Assembly (NCBI RefSeq): GCF_019703515.2
Contig: NC_059346.1
Location: forward strand, 16,275,001 to 16,339,000
Direction: 5' to 3'
Origin: Myxocyprinus asiaticus
Taxonomy: Eukaryota > Chordata > Actinopteri > Cypriniformes > Catostomidae
DNA: 64,000 nucleotides
The stretch's first letter is position 1, and every line of letters starts with the position of its first letter. The translations under genes were made by a program, and so were the position numbers. Below, piece after piece: positions 1 through 10,778 of the stretch. The notes under the pieces are model-generated. The model was given only the letters and a program-made list of their open reading frames with translations, was not told the origin of the DNA and ran no database searches.

Positions 1-322
1 TAATAATCTGGTACACACTAATAAACTCACTCTCCTTAATGCAAATTTATTTACTACTTATTTAATAAATAACTCTGATATTTGCTCATATTATTACATT
101 TATATTGAAGACGTTAATAAAAGAAAAAATATTATTTGTTTCAGTTCTGTTTGCAGACTGACACCACCCACTCAAGGAGACAAGCATTCACATCAGAGGG
201 CTGCTGTAGTGGAAAACAATCGGTCCCATTATTACAGACAATAATAATGTGTGACAAAAAAGGAATGAAAGCATATTATAGACAAAAGTTTATAAATTCA
301 GAACTAGGGTTGGAAACAGAGA

Positions 323-705
323 AATGTAAGCGCAGCATAGTTCTAGCAGGAAGACTCGCAGCTGTACAACATTGCACCATTAGCTAGGTAACTCCTAGCC
401 AATCATGCATCAGCCATTGCTTTATAAGTCTGCTCACAATCTATCACATTGCTGTTTCAGTGTACCAACACGGCAACCTACACCACCCCACCGCCACCAG
501 TTGAGTCCCGTCTGGCAAGGGGGTAGGCTCCTCGCCCCTGCCTCCTATCTCCGGCAGGATCTGAAGGTTCCGTGTACAACTTCTTCAGACCGCCAGATGG
601 GGCTTACGCCAAAGAGAGACATTACATTGCCGTTTCGTATTCATCAAATAAATGTCATCTTAAACTTTACTCAAGTCTGCGAGTCTTCCTGATAGAACAG
701 GTTCT
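323..705 (+). repeat. LTR-like dispersed repeat, copy 1
   Basis: Shares a block of about 380 bp with 21400-22262. It runs from TGTAAGCG through AGTTCTAGCAGGAAGACTC, a GC-rich middle (CCACCGCCACCAGTTGAGTC, GGGTAGGCTCCTCGCCCCTG) to an AATAAATGTCAT signal and a GATAGAACA end. The TG...CA ends, a TATA-like TTTATAAG and a late AATAAA suggest a solo LTR. No matching flanks were found and similarity may begin slightly earlier, so the class is inferred. This copy has the uninterrupted site CTCCTAGCCAATC where copy 2 carries an insertion. Confidence 0.5.
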
Positions 706-2275
706 TATTCAGATTTGGTTCCATTTTTGTAAAAATATCAGAACCGTATGATTCTCATGACTTTCGTTTCCCTTAACAGTTTTTGAACGTGCAAATTTTG
801 AGTGATGCGGACAGAACACTGTTCTAAAATAGACAATCTGACAGTGTTTCCTGCTGCTCTATTCAGTGGGAGCTCTGCCCCTCTTCAGATTCTATGGTGC
901 GACACACACAGAATGACGAGTAGAGTCCAATTCTTGAACAAATTACACTTACGTGCAGGCTCTTTTGAATCTACAGTGCGAAACACATGGTGTGACCAGT
1001 GTAGTCCGATTGCCGAACAAATGACTGCAATGAGCTGATTCTTTTTAGTGAATAAAAAACACATTTGTCGGAGCGGTTACTGAATCAATCACACTGACCT
1101 GCAAATTATTACTTTTGTCATGTCTAGAAATGAAATAAGAACTATTACTGTGTTATGTAATGTTGTACTTAAGGCTTGTGAAACTTGAATCAGGCAGTGC
1201 AGTTATTAACTGTTTTTTTTTATTTAAAAAAAAACATTTTTATCACATGACAATGTGTAGTTAATGATACACATTTTTGTACAGTACATGAGTTTTGTTG
1301 TAAATAATGGAATTTTTATTAAATTGTTATACAAATTTTATTATAAATGTTATTTAAAAAAAATTATAAATGAAATATGACTATGTTATCACATTTCTTG
1401 TTTGATTAGAATTTTTGTTTAATATATAGTTCGGACCAACTGCATTTACACCACCAAAAAGTTTTTTTTGTTTTTTTTTTAAGTATTTTAAAAGTAATAA
1501 AAAAAATGGAATAAAAAAATCATGTATTTATTTTATCAAACAATCTTGGGTAGCCTTGCAAGCTATGGGATTCAGGTATGGTATGGGAACCTTTCAGTTC
1601 AGTTGAAATTTCAGCTTGCTCGTTTAGTAAAAACAGCAATGGAAATCATGGGAGTTAAAGAATACACACCCCTTCAATTTGTCTACGAGCAGGTGGTTTT
1701 TAAGAGCACAGAAAATACTGGCTGATCCGAATCACGTTCTCAATTATGAATATCAGGTTTTACCATCAGGGAGACGTTATAGGGACCTACCAATGTGTAA
1801 GAGCAATCGCTATATAAAATCTTTGGGCTAGTATCAGTTAATACCTTAAACAGTAGATTATGGAGTATTAGAATGTACACAGGTGAATTTTTTATATATA
1901 TATATATCTATGAATATATGTATGTATATTGCATAAAGTAAATGTTTTTTTCGCTCTCTGTTTTTGTGCATGTTACATGAATGTTGTTGAGTATGGTATG
2001 TTGTTGCAGCAGCTGAGTCCAAGAAAAATTTCCCCTTAAGGGACGATAAAATTGAATCTAACCTAACTTTATCTAAAAAGTCTGTGTAAACACGCTTTTT
2101 GCAAAAACTGCATTACATTTATTTCTGATGTTATATCTTTTCTGTCAAAATCTGAAATAATCTGATAATTTACCAACAGATAGTTGAGGGCAGTAAATGC
2201 CAAAAAAAAATTTGCTTTTCTTATTTCCAAATAAGTGAAACAGTGAAAATTAATGGTAAATGAGGTTAGCATTTC
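702..2275 (+). mobile_element. hAT-like non-autonomous element (family B), copy 1, with a LINE inside
   Basis: Three blocks match the second copy at 26332-29275 in order: ACCGTATGATTCTCATGACT near 746, GACAGTGTTTCCTGCTGC to TGTGACCAGTG (840-1003), and TCTGTGTAAACACGC to GAGGGCAGTAAATGC (2080-2200). The spacing between the second and third blocks, after removing the LINE at 1520-2068, is about 0.5 kb, similar to the second copy without its Gypsy insertion. The ends are degraded here; the other copy shows the TIR. No transposase is visible. Confidence 0.5.
1520..2068 (+). pseudogene. LINE 3' fragment (end of reverse transcriptase ORF plus 3'UTR)
   Basis: Codons from 1522 read as the C-terminal end of a CR1/L2/Rex-type reverse transcriptase: YGIQVWYGNLSV, LARLVKTAMEIMGV and LQFVYEQ, followed after a stop at 1723-1725 by DPNHVLNYEYQVLPSGRRYR. 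The motif LPSGRRYR is typical of the end of this ORF. A 3'UTR with an AT repeat (about 1890-1930) follows, ending near CCCTTAAGGGACGATAAA. It is a 5'-truncated dead copy with no catalytic domain. Confidence 0.7.
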
Positions 2276-2365
2276 CCTTATGTTTTTATGGAAGAAAGAA
2301 AATCTTACAGGTTTGGAACCACTTGAGGGTGAGTAAATGTTTTTATTTTTGGATTAAATATAACT
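2276..2365 (+). repeat. Fragment of TTCACCCAAAAATGA-type MITE (family C)
   Basis: Contains ACTTGAGGGTGAGTAAATG and TTTTTGGATTAAATATAACT, the diverged right terminus of the abundant cyprinid MITE seen better at 52991-53768. Only the end is left. Confidence 0.5.
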
Positions 2366-4860
2366 TTAAGGGTCTTTATTTGGTCTGAAAAATATACTAA
2401 AATTATTTTTAAGCTTCTTTAAATTTCCCCTCCAAATGGACGAATGTAAGCACTTTCTTCCAAAAAACACTTGAAACTTTGAGTGTTGGGCCTGCTTCTC
2501 TCTGTAAAAAAATAAAATAAAAATAACACACGTCAGCCAAATACTTACCCCTGACATTAATTAATCAAACCATCAATCAATTAACACAATAGGATTAACA
2601 AGCCTAAGGAAGGGATTTACGCATGAATGTATAATGACTCTCTCTGCCTCTATTACTGTTGCATGGGAGTGGGTGTGTTCAAGACTGGCATGTATGGGAG
2701 AGCTGTATGCTGGGATTTTTGAGCCCCCTTTCAATTGGTCCTAATGCATGGTTTTCACATGTTTTCTGCCTTCTACTCATCAGATACTAAATATTCATAT
2801 TCTTTCTTTTCCAGTGAGAGACAAGCTGTGGCCTGCCAAGTGCCTGAGAGTTGTTATGCGTGGCATCTGTCCCTGTGAGGCAAAGCCACTTCTCCCCCTT
2901 AGCAACAGTTCAGGACTGTGCCGTAGGCATGTTTCACAGGACATGCCCTCAGGTGTCTTTTACCAGAACATGAATTTGGCATCAATTATAAAAAAAAAAA
3001 AAGAAAAAGAAAATTGCGATTCTATTTATGAAACAATTATTCTCTGATTAGTTTGTTGAATGGCAGCACTATTTAGACTGAAAAGATATTAATAGCCATA
3101 TGATTTGCCCAATACAATCTCCAACAATCATACTTTCATTTGGAACCAAGCTAATTTTGGAAAGCCCATTCAAAATGACTCAGATTCCACTGATTCCTGT
3201 AAAAATGCAGCAATGTTTTGGACTATGAAGGATGAACAGTAACAGCGGTGCAAAACATGCAAATTTTGTCAGCATTTAGTCATTCTCATGTCATTTTTAA
3301 CCCATATGACTTACTTTCTTCTGCAGAACACAAAAGTAAAGAACTGAAAGCTGCACTATGGAAGATTATTACAGATCTTTATGGAAGACATTTAACAAAA
3401 TACCATTATTGATCGAGTACATAAAAAATAAGTGTTCAAAACAATGTCCTTGCTTTACCCCAATTCACTACGGTGAGCCTACAAAAATTATTTGTATTTT
3501 GAGCTGTCAGGCGGATTTGGTGAGAAATCGCAGGCTTTTGTCATTTTTCCTTGTGTCTTTACATCATGTCCGTAAACACAGAAAAGAAGGTCCAGCTGTT
3601 GTGTGTTCCAGCTGGGGAAACTACGCTGCTCAGTAAGTCCATCAAACAGTTCAGGACAGCAGCATCAGGACATCAGTCTGAATGGATGTTTATCTGTTTA
3701 GTGAAGTTGTTTACTTGCTATAATGCTTGAAAATGTTTTCTGGTAGGGTTGCTGAAAGCTTATATTTTATTATGTCATGCTTTAATGAATCGAACATTAC
3801 TTGTGTGTTTACCGATCACAATGTATCCACATTTTCCGGTGAAGTTAGTGTAACATGTTTACGAATGTTATTCACTTCTGAGTATTTTATAACATTGCTG
3901 TAGTTTCGAGATTCCCTAAGTGTGTGTGTGTGCCACTGTTTTCTAATTTATTTTACCCCAGTTGCAGAAATGCATGAGTTTTCCAGTTCCATTGTCCTGT
4001 TAGCAGATAGTCTTTTAAAAGCCACTTTACTGTAGGTACAAGTTACTACAAGGTATGATCATCTCAAGTTGTTTTAATGTACCGATTTCATAACACAGTA
4101 ATGTACATATTCATTTGTTTAGTGTGTAACCATCTCTCTATTAGAACCTTACTGCTAAAGAAACGATTAAGCTAAACTTATTATTGTAATTGTTATAATG
4201 CACATGTCTGTAATGGTATGTGATATTTTATGATCCGTTTATTTTTCATGAACTTACAAATGAAAACGTGGCATATAAGCAACAACAACATAATTTTCAA
4301 AGACATATACTTAGCTATTACTCACTATATATTTGTCTCTGAGTAAAACAAATAGGATGGTAGCATTCTTCTCTTTGAGAGCTTTCCAACAACATATGGC
4401 ACATGGCTATTTGATCAGTTTGATGTTTTCACTGATTGCAATAACATGTTCAGTGCAATTTTTTTAAATAAATTATCAAAACGGAACTCTTCTGATTTGT
4501 CTGCAAATTCCAAAGCACTTGTTCAGTTTTGGTCTTAATGTCTGCATGCACTGGAAAGTAGAGCTTCTAAGCTTTCAAACTATACTTATTTTATGTTGGT
4601 CAAGACTGTAGTTATTAATATTTTGAAGATATTTTTTATTTTTTTTGCCAGCAGGCCCATCCGGTTTGTGTTTTATGTTTTTGTTTACAGTGTTATTGTG
4701 TGCAGTGTATATACCTACTATAGTAGTATTATGGTTAACTTGCATTATCGACTGAGGCTGTATAATATTTTAAAAAATAACATTCAATTGAACTCGTATT
4801 CACGAGTTCCACATCATAAATTGCTAAATGCAATACAATACAAAAAAATAAAAATAAAAA
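2366..4860. other. AT-rich intronic DNA, no gene recognised
   Basis: No convincing coding region. About 3270-3345 contains ACTTACTTTCTTCTGCAGAACACAAAAG, an internal piece of the family C MITE. The short open frames here have no recognisable domain and lie in AT-rich sequence. Confidence 0.5.
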
Positions 4861-4875
4861 ATAAATAATATATAC

Positions 4876-4879
<4 letters not shown>

Positions 4880-4942
<63 letters not shown>
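4880..4942. repeat. (AT)n microsatellite
   Basis: About 63 bp of almost pure AT dinucleotide directly after TATATACGG. Confidence 0.95.
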
Positions 4943-4944
<2 letters not shown>

Positions 4945-6182
4945 CCCTGCCCACTGTGAAACTTCATTGGTTCAAAATCCCGCTTCAAACAACTGGATAT
5001 TTAACATCCAATATCTTCTGATTGAATGTGACAATGCCTTGTTGCGCAGCAGTTTCGTGTTTGGGGCGGACAAACTGCTTGTCGCAAAAAACTAGATGTA
5101 TCGCACGTGGTTAGGACACGTTAAGAGAGAAACTAGAAAGACTATTATGAAGACTATTAAAACTAGGTATTCATTTAAGCATGACAAGTTTGATGTAGTC
5201 AAGTCAAGCTCTTTATTATCATTGTCAAACAAACTATTACTAAGTAGTGAAAAACTGGAGACCTGTTACAATCCCATGTAAACAGTAATTAAGAGGTAGA
5301 CAATAATTAGTTGTGAGATTTCATTACCATGTATGTTAAAGACTGTGATGCAATTTGTTTATCATCCATTAACAAAATGCATCACAGCTCTAAATATACA
5401 GTACATGGTAATGAAATCACACAGCTAGTTATTGTTTATCTTTTATAACATAAATTCAGGCCAAAGAGTACAGCATGCATGAAGCCATAACCATTTCATC
5501 ATAGTAAAAATAGGTACAGTATTCTTAGTTTGGCCAAAGCCACTGCGATTGGTTTCATAACACAGATAAAACAACCCTTTCCATCTTAGAGGATTTCAAG
5601 TAGCACAAATCTCTTGGTCTAGAGGAGAGAACATTGTCAACCTCAAAAACAAACAAAATAAGCCGTGTTTCATACTCATGTCTGATTCTTTTTTTTTTTT
5701 TTTTTTTTTTATTAAACAAGAATCTTGTTTAATGTTTTAATGGCGTATATCTGAAGTTCATGCTCAGGCACGCGCGTTGCGCCAGGTGCACAAGTGTTAG
5801 GTTTGTCTAACACACTGGGAGCATAAATAGGGGTGAGATAATATTAATCAGGGCAAAGTTACACGCTAAATGTATCAAATCCTGAAATCACTGGCATTTC
5901 TCATCCACAGCAATGTTTGATATATAGGGGCCCCAAAACATATTTGGGCACTTACTTTAAGTCTCTTAAAGTTCCTGAATGTCATTGCATTAGATACTAA
6001 ATATCACATCAAGTGACAACTGCAAACAAATGGTACTTGAGCTTTTCTCAGGAATAACTTTTTTGCAATGACTTTAAGCAATTGGTGCAAAGTTAATTTT
6101 TAATAATTTGTATAAAGTCAGTTCCCCTAAATTTTGCACGCATCCTAGCAGAGTAACCACAAATGTAGTTCAGCACATTAAT
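4943..6182. other. Intronic DNA with one long hairpin and a poly(T) tract
   Basis: No gene recognised. A strong imperfect inverted repeat lies at 5298-5440 (listed separately). A T-rich run sits at about 5690-5711. The remainder is single-copy-looking AT-rich DNA. Confidence 0.5.
5298..5440. repeat. Imperfect palindrome (about 60-bp arms, 12-bp loop)
   Basis: The left arm (5298-5358) reads TTTCATTACCATGTA then CTGTGATGCA. The right arm (5371-5440) reads TGCATCACAG then TACATGGTAATGAAA. The outer bases CAATAATTAG and CTAGTTATTG also pair. A transcript would fold into a hairpin of roughly 140 nt with a short bulge. It may be a tiny fold-back MITE or a hairpin RNA. Confidence 0.75.
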
Positions 6183-6510
6183 TAGGGGTGGGACAATAAG
6201 TTATCTCACAATTTGGTCAGATGTACGTTTACGAGGTCGATGCAAAACAAGAAGTAAAGCTGTATCTTGGCAATTTTTCCAACACTGGCCATATTGCCTC
6301 TAAGCTATTTTGAAATGTATAAACAAATTATGTATCTTTCGAATGGTTTGTTAGATTTAAAAGAAAATTGTTATGCATTATAGACATCATGTCCTGAGGG
6401 TACCTAAGGAGTTTAGAGATAGCACCACCTATAGTTAAAAAAATAACGAACACTTTTTTGGTGATTCTAACCTTGGCATGTCTTTGCTGTTTGTGGAACA
6501 TATCAAAAGA

Positions 6511-6680
6511 GTGGCACAGTGTGTAAAATTCTGGACTACAGTTCCAAAGGTTGTGGGTTTGATCCCCACCTGGGCAGGCCTTACAGCTAAATTTCTATTG
6601 TACTGGAGGTCTATTGTGCTTACTGAATAGTTGCAGGGCTTTTCCCTGATCATTTCTGCTTGCATGTATTCTTATTTTTC
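6511..6680 (+). mobile_element. tRNA-derived SINE-like fragment
   Basis: Has an A-box-like GTGGCACAGTGTGTAAAA and, about 45 bp on, a B-box-like GGGTTTGATCCCCACC, the internal Pol III promoter layout of a tRNA. There is no mature tRNA fold with a CCA-adjacent acceptor stem, so it is a SINE head rather than a tRNA gene. Confidence 0.5.
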
Positions 6681-7141
6681 TTCTTCTTTTTTCTCTCTAT
6701 TGGGAGTTTAAGGTAGAGCTATGCAACATACATTGATAGGGGTTGTTATGAATAGCCCCAAATCCAGGTTTGGGTTCTCTATGCCAAACTCTATAGGGCC
6801 ACCATCAGAACTCACAAATTAACTAATTCTAAATTCTAACTTTGAACTGTCTGGTCTAGAAAAAAAAAAAAAAAAAAAAAAAAAATCTAACTTCTGATTA
6901 CTCTCCTCATGGTGATTTTAATGCACCACTTACAGTGGCTGCCATGTTGGATTGTGGCTTTTATGGGTTGCTTTTTCACTGCTCCTCAGATGATCTTCTG
7001 CCGAAGCTGCAAAGAAATGACTAAACATAATTTAGATTTTCATCTTTGTTGAGAAGTTATGCCAATACAAAGTTGATTTGAGTGACTGCTCTGCTTGGCT
7101 GTGCTGACTATCAGATTGGTATGACTCTTTGTTGGCTATTA

Positions 7142-7300
7142 GTACTGTGGCAGCATGGTGCAGCGGATAGTATGCAGAAATGTGAAGCTGCGAGATACAG
7201 GTTCGATACTGCCCTAGGGAGACTTAAGAAGTGGTGTTAGTTTGCTTTGCATGTCATATTTGGTCTTTGTGTCCTGCTTAGTGTGGTGTGATGCTTGCCA
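7142..7300 (+). mobile_element. tRNA-derived SINE-like fragment
   Basis: TGGCAGCATGGTGCAGCGG resembles an A box and ACAGGTTCGATACTGCCC a B box. The body after it (to about 7300) is unlike the SINE at 7411, so it is probably a different family. The boundaries are approximate. Confidence 0.45.
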
Positions 7301-7410
7301 TTTCAGTGCTTGTCCCCATTATTGTTGCTTGCAGCTACATTTATTATTATAATAACATTTTTGGCTTTTTTAAAAATATAAAAATAATGTGTACAATTTA
7401 CAAGTATTTA

Positions 7411-8102
7411 CAGTGGTGGTGGCGTAGTGGGCTAAAGCACAGAACTGGTAAGCACAGTCAACCTTGAGCAAGGCACTTTATTCCAGGTTGCTCCAGGGGG
7501 ATTGTCCCTGTAATAAATGCACTATAAGTTGCTTTGGATAAAAGTGTCTGCCAAATGCATACAGGTGCATCTCAATAAATTAGAATGTCGTGGAAAAGTT
7601 CATTTATTTCAGTAATTCAACTCAAATTGTGAAACTCGTGTATTAAATAAATTCAGTGCACACAGACTGAGGTAGTTTAAGTCTTTGGTTCTTTTAATTG
7701 TGATGATTTTGGCTCACATTTAACAAAAACCCACCAATTCACTATCTCAAAAAATTAGAATATGGTGACATGCCAATCAGCTAATCAACCCAAAACACCT
7801 GCAAAGGTTTCCTGAGCCTTCAAAATGGTCTCTCAGTTTGGTTCACTAGGCTACACAATCATGGGGAAGACTGCTGATCTGACAGTTGTCCAGAAGACAA
7901 TCATTGACACCCTTCACAAGGAGGGTAAGCCACAAACATTCATTGCCAAAGAAGCTGGCTGTTCACAGAGTGCTGTATCCAAGCATGTTAACAGAAAGTT
8001 GAGTGGAAGGAAAAAGTGTGGAAGAAAAAGATGCACAACCAACCGAGAGAACCGCAGCCTTTCGATTTTATTTATTGAGATGCACCTGTAAATGTAAATG
8101 TA
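7411..8102 (+). mobile_element. tRNA-derived SINE with L2-type tail, split by a Tc1 insertion
   Basis: Begins with an A-box TGGCGTAGTGGGCTAAAGC. The B-box region appears deleted, because GAACTGGTAAG runs straight into CCTTGAGCAAGGCAC. The conserved body TCCAGGTTGCTCCAGGGGG follows, then the L2-derived tail TTGCTTTGGATAAAAGTGTC / TGCCAAATGCATA. The tail continues as AATGTAAATG only after the Tc1 element at 7562-8088. This shares its 3' end with the LINE at 10779-12227, as expected of a SINE mobilised by L2 machinery. Confidence 0.75.
7562..8088 (+). mobile_element. Internally deleted copy of the Tc1 element at 13194
   Basis: Starts CAGGTGCATCTCAATAAATT and ends ATTTATTGAGATGCACCTG, with TA on both sides (7560-7561 and 8089-8090). 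The left terminal repeat of about 200 bp is complete. From 7825 it encodes the first 79 transposase residues, differing from the intact copy at only two (K35 for M, R69 for S). It then jumps into the last 20-odd bp of the right end, so the catalytic domain is gone. The insertion splits the SINE tail. Confidence 0.9.
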
Positions 8103-8729
8103 CACTGAGTTTAAATTCATTTGAATAATAAGTGCTAAAATGGCAATTAATGTCTCTTTAAGAATGGCGGCAGTTCAACGTGAATCTCGCAGTGTTTTGC
8201 TATGAGTGATTACAATTAATATTTCTTTTTTTATGTTTTGATCAACAAGTGACTGTAATGAACAGCAAGGATATTAAAAGACACATTATTCAATGAAAGT
8301 GGAGTGGGTGGATCTCATCTTTGATGGACAAACATTCCACAGAAGAAATGTTCTGCTTTCATTTCAAGCACTTTTAAGAACTTTTCAACAAAACAAGGTG
8401 ATTTTTCAGGTATTCCAGTACTTAAATTTCTAAAAGCTAAATTCAAGCACTTTAACCACTACAAGGACATTGTGCAAACCCTGTAGAGTAGGCAAAAGCA
8501 AACAGAGGTCTTGAGGTTTTATGATCACATGGACAGAAAACAATATTGCAAATATCAAACTTTGCCTCGACAGGGTTCATCGTTTTGGTTCGCGATATTT
8601 CAAAATTAGATATATTGTCCCATCCCTAATATTAACAGTAGATGTGTTCCACAAAGTCTGACAGCCAGAAAATGTCTCAATAATTTTTGGCTTAAATTTG
8701 AACTACATACAGTATATTATAGATAGTCT

Positions 8730-9061
8730 GGTAACACTTTACTTTTGTTAGTTACATTAGTAAATGCATTAGGTATCACAATCTAACAATGCACAATATT
8801 TTTTACAGTATTTATTAATCTTGATTATTAATTTAAGAAATTACAATTATTCATTGTTAGTTCATGTTAGTTCATAATGCATTTACTAATATTAACACAT
8901 ACTGTACAAATTTTAATTAAAATATATATATATTATTTTATGTTGAAATTAACAAGAACGATAACTAATAAGTACTGTAAAATTGTTGTTCATTGTCGGT
9001 TAATGTTAACTAATGTAGTTAACTAATGTTTATAAATACAACATTGCTGTAAAGTGTTAAC
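8730..9061. mobile_element. GGTAACACTTTA MITE, copy 1
   Basis: The left end GGTAACACTTTAC and right end GTAAAGTGTTAAC are inverted. The inside is full of GTTAGTTCATGTTAGTTCA-type words and TTAACTAATGT repeats, as in the copy at 35653-35950. No coding capacity. Flanks GATAGTCT and GAGTTTTT do not show a clear duplication. Confidence 0.75.
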
Positions 9062-10703
9062 GAGTTTTTTAAAATTTAGAACGTAATTTTCTTTCTGTGC
9101 AACGTTGTGCTTAAAATTGTTTTATTTGTACTATAGTTCTTTAAAATAAATTAAACTTGGCTTGATATTTTGTTATATAATGCAAATACATTTACAGTGT
9201 ACATTTGAAAGAGTGGCCTCTACACACACCATGATTTCTTGTGTTGACACAGTATTTCTTATTGAAACAGGACGTTTGGGCAGAACATATCAAAGGGCTT
9301 GTACCTTTTTTTTTTTTTAAATGATTTGCTACTTGCTGGTCGGTTGCAGGGGGAGGGAAATTCTCATTCTAGAGCAGCGTTTCTTCAACTATGGGTTGAA
9401 AGCCATACATGTTGGGTCGCAACATATTTTAATATATGTATAATTACTTCCTTATTAAAAGTAAATGAAATTGGTAAGCGCAAATGCGCTCTGTTCAGTG
9501 TACTCCTCCACACAGAGTGTTGAAGGGGACTGTCTTTCGGCTCTTTTCCACAATATCATTTGATAGGCACACTCTCTCTCCATGATATTAAGTGAGGTGG
9601 AAGCACTGTAAGGTGCTGAGTTTGACGCAGTCAACGGGTCACTCAGCTTGACTATTTCATGACACCGCAGCTAAAGTGTACACTAGCCAAACAGAAAGAG
9701 GACAAGTTCCTCAATTAATTTGTTTGTCTCGGTTTTATATTATGTATCAGAAAGAGTGAGGAGCATGCACAATGCATTATGTGGGCTAGTTTAAAGTAAT
9801 GAGGTGCTCTTAATAATAAAATAAGGTGTTCTCACACACAGCACCCGCAGCAGCATGAGATAAAGCCGTGAAATTTTGTCACGACAACATGAAAAGTAAA
9901 ATAGATAAGAATTAATGTAGCTGTTAAGATAAGCAGAACACGTGAGTACTGTCTATAAAAGTGGGATAAGTGATGTTGTTTGTCATGCAGTTAATTTTTC
10001 ATAGTCCAGTGGTTCTAAATAAATAGAAAGACATCAGTACGAAGAATAATGGTCAGCTAAGCTTGACACTAATTTATTGATCTTGTCTGTTCTGTTAAAA
10101 CTATTATTTATTAATTTACTAACCATTTACCATGGTAACCATATTTTCTGCAGAAAGTACCTTAGTTATTGCAATTATTGATAGCAGGCCTACTACAAAA
10201 CATGAAATTCATAAAATAAAATAAAAACATCTCTAAATCTCCTGTTGCATCATTCAGAATGGTGCATGGGAGAGAAAGACAAAAAGAGGGAGGTAATAAT
10301 GATGATGATGATAATATTTAGAATAATATCACCATTAGTAAATACTCTGATACATGCTTCATAACACCCTCTGGCTGCATGTGTTAATGTTCCCCGCTGA
10401 TTATCTTCTAAACCACAGCACGATGATATTAGCAGAGATTCACACACACACAAACACACACACACTTCAGGAGATAAAAAGCACAAATCTTTTAGGAAAG
10501 TGTTGCTGGAGTTGGTTTGAAGTGCACATGGATGGGTGTACATGTGTGTGTTCCAGAATGGACCACCTTGACAAGCATCTGCTATGGAAGTATGCCAGAG
10601 TAAAATCTGGGCCGTGCTGCATCTCTCTCACTTTCCTTCAAGTGTCAGCTGTATGGAGCAGGCACTAATTGTGTTTTCTGTGATCAAAACAATGTAAATA
10701 CGT

Positions 10704-10708
<5 letters not shown>
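9062..10708. other. Intronic DNA with a possible hAT terminus
   Basis: No gene recognised. At about 9371, CAGCGTTTCTTCAACTATGG followed by GTTGGGTCGCAACATATT resembles the start of a fish hAT/Charlie-type element, but I could not pair it with a right end. A (GAT)-rich patch is at 10293-10312 and a short CA repeat at 10441-10465. Confidence 0.4.
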
Positions 10709-10773
<65 letters not shown>

Positions 10774-10778
10774 TGTGT
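10709..10778. repeat. (TC)n(TG)n compound microsatellite
   Basis: About 48 bp of CT dinucleotide, then about 22 bp of GT dinucleotide, directly abutting the LINE that follows. Confidence 0.95.

Larger units (their letters stand above)
6183..8628. mobile_element. hAT-type DNA transposon remnant with nested SINEs and a Tc1
   Basis: The left terminus TAGGGGTGGGACAATA (6183) and right terminus TATTGTCCCATCCCTA (ending 8628) are inverted repeats. The 8 bp on each side, ACATTAAT and ATATTAAC, agree at 6 of 8 positions and differ only by transitions, as expected for an old 8-bp hAT target duplication. No transposase is recognisable; the interior holds tRNA-like SINEs at 6511, 7142 and 7411 and a Tc1 derivative at 7562. 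At 2446 bp it is a non-autonomous copy. Confidence 0.7.

Noticed and set aside
2748..3047. Plus-strand open frame preceded by a splice-acceptor-like TATTCTTTCTTTTCCAG
   Set aside because: No recognisable protein similarity, low-complexity lysine-rich end from a poly(A) run, and no donor or partner exon; likely chance in the intron.
5034..5113. Short frame starting MPCCAAVSCLG, reminiscent of a THAP domain start
   Set aside because: Only about 25 residues before a stop and no following zinc-binding residues.
6511..8102. Possible tRNA genes (A- and B-box motifs)
   Set aside because: The boxes belong to SINE heads; no full cloverleaf or Pol III terminator in the right place.
10250..10668. Open frames on both strands around the CA repeat
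   Set aside because: Composition effect of simple repeats; no domain seen.
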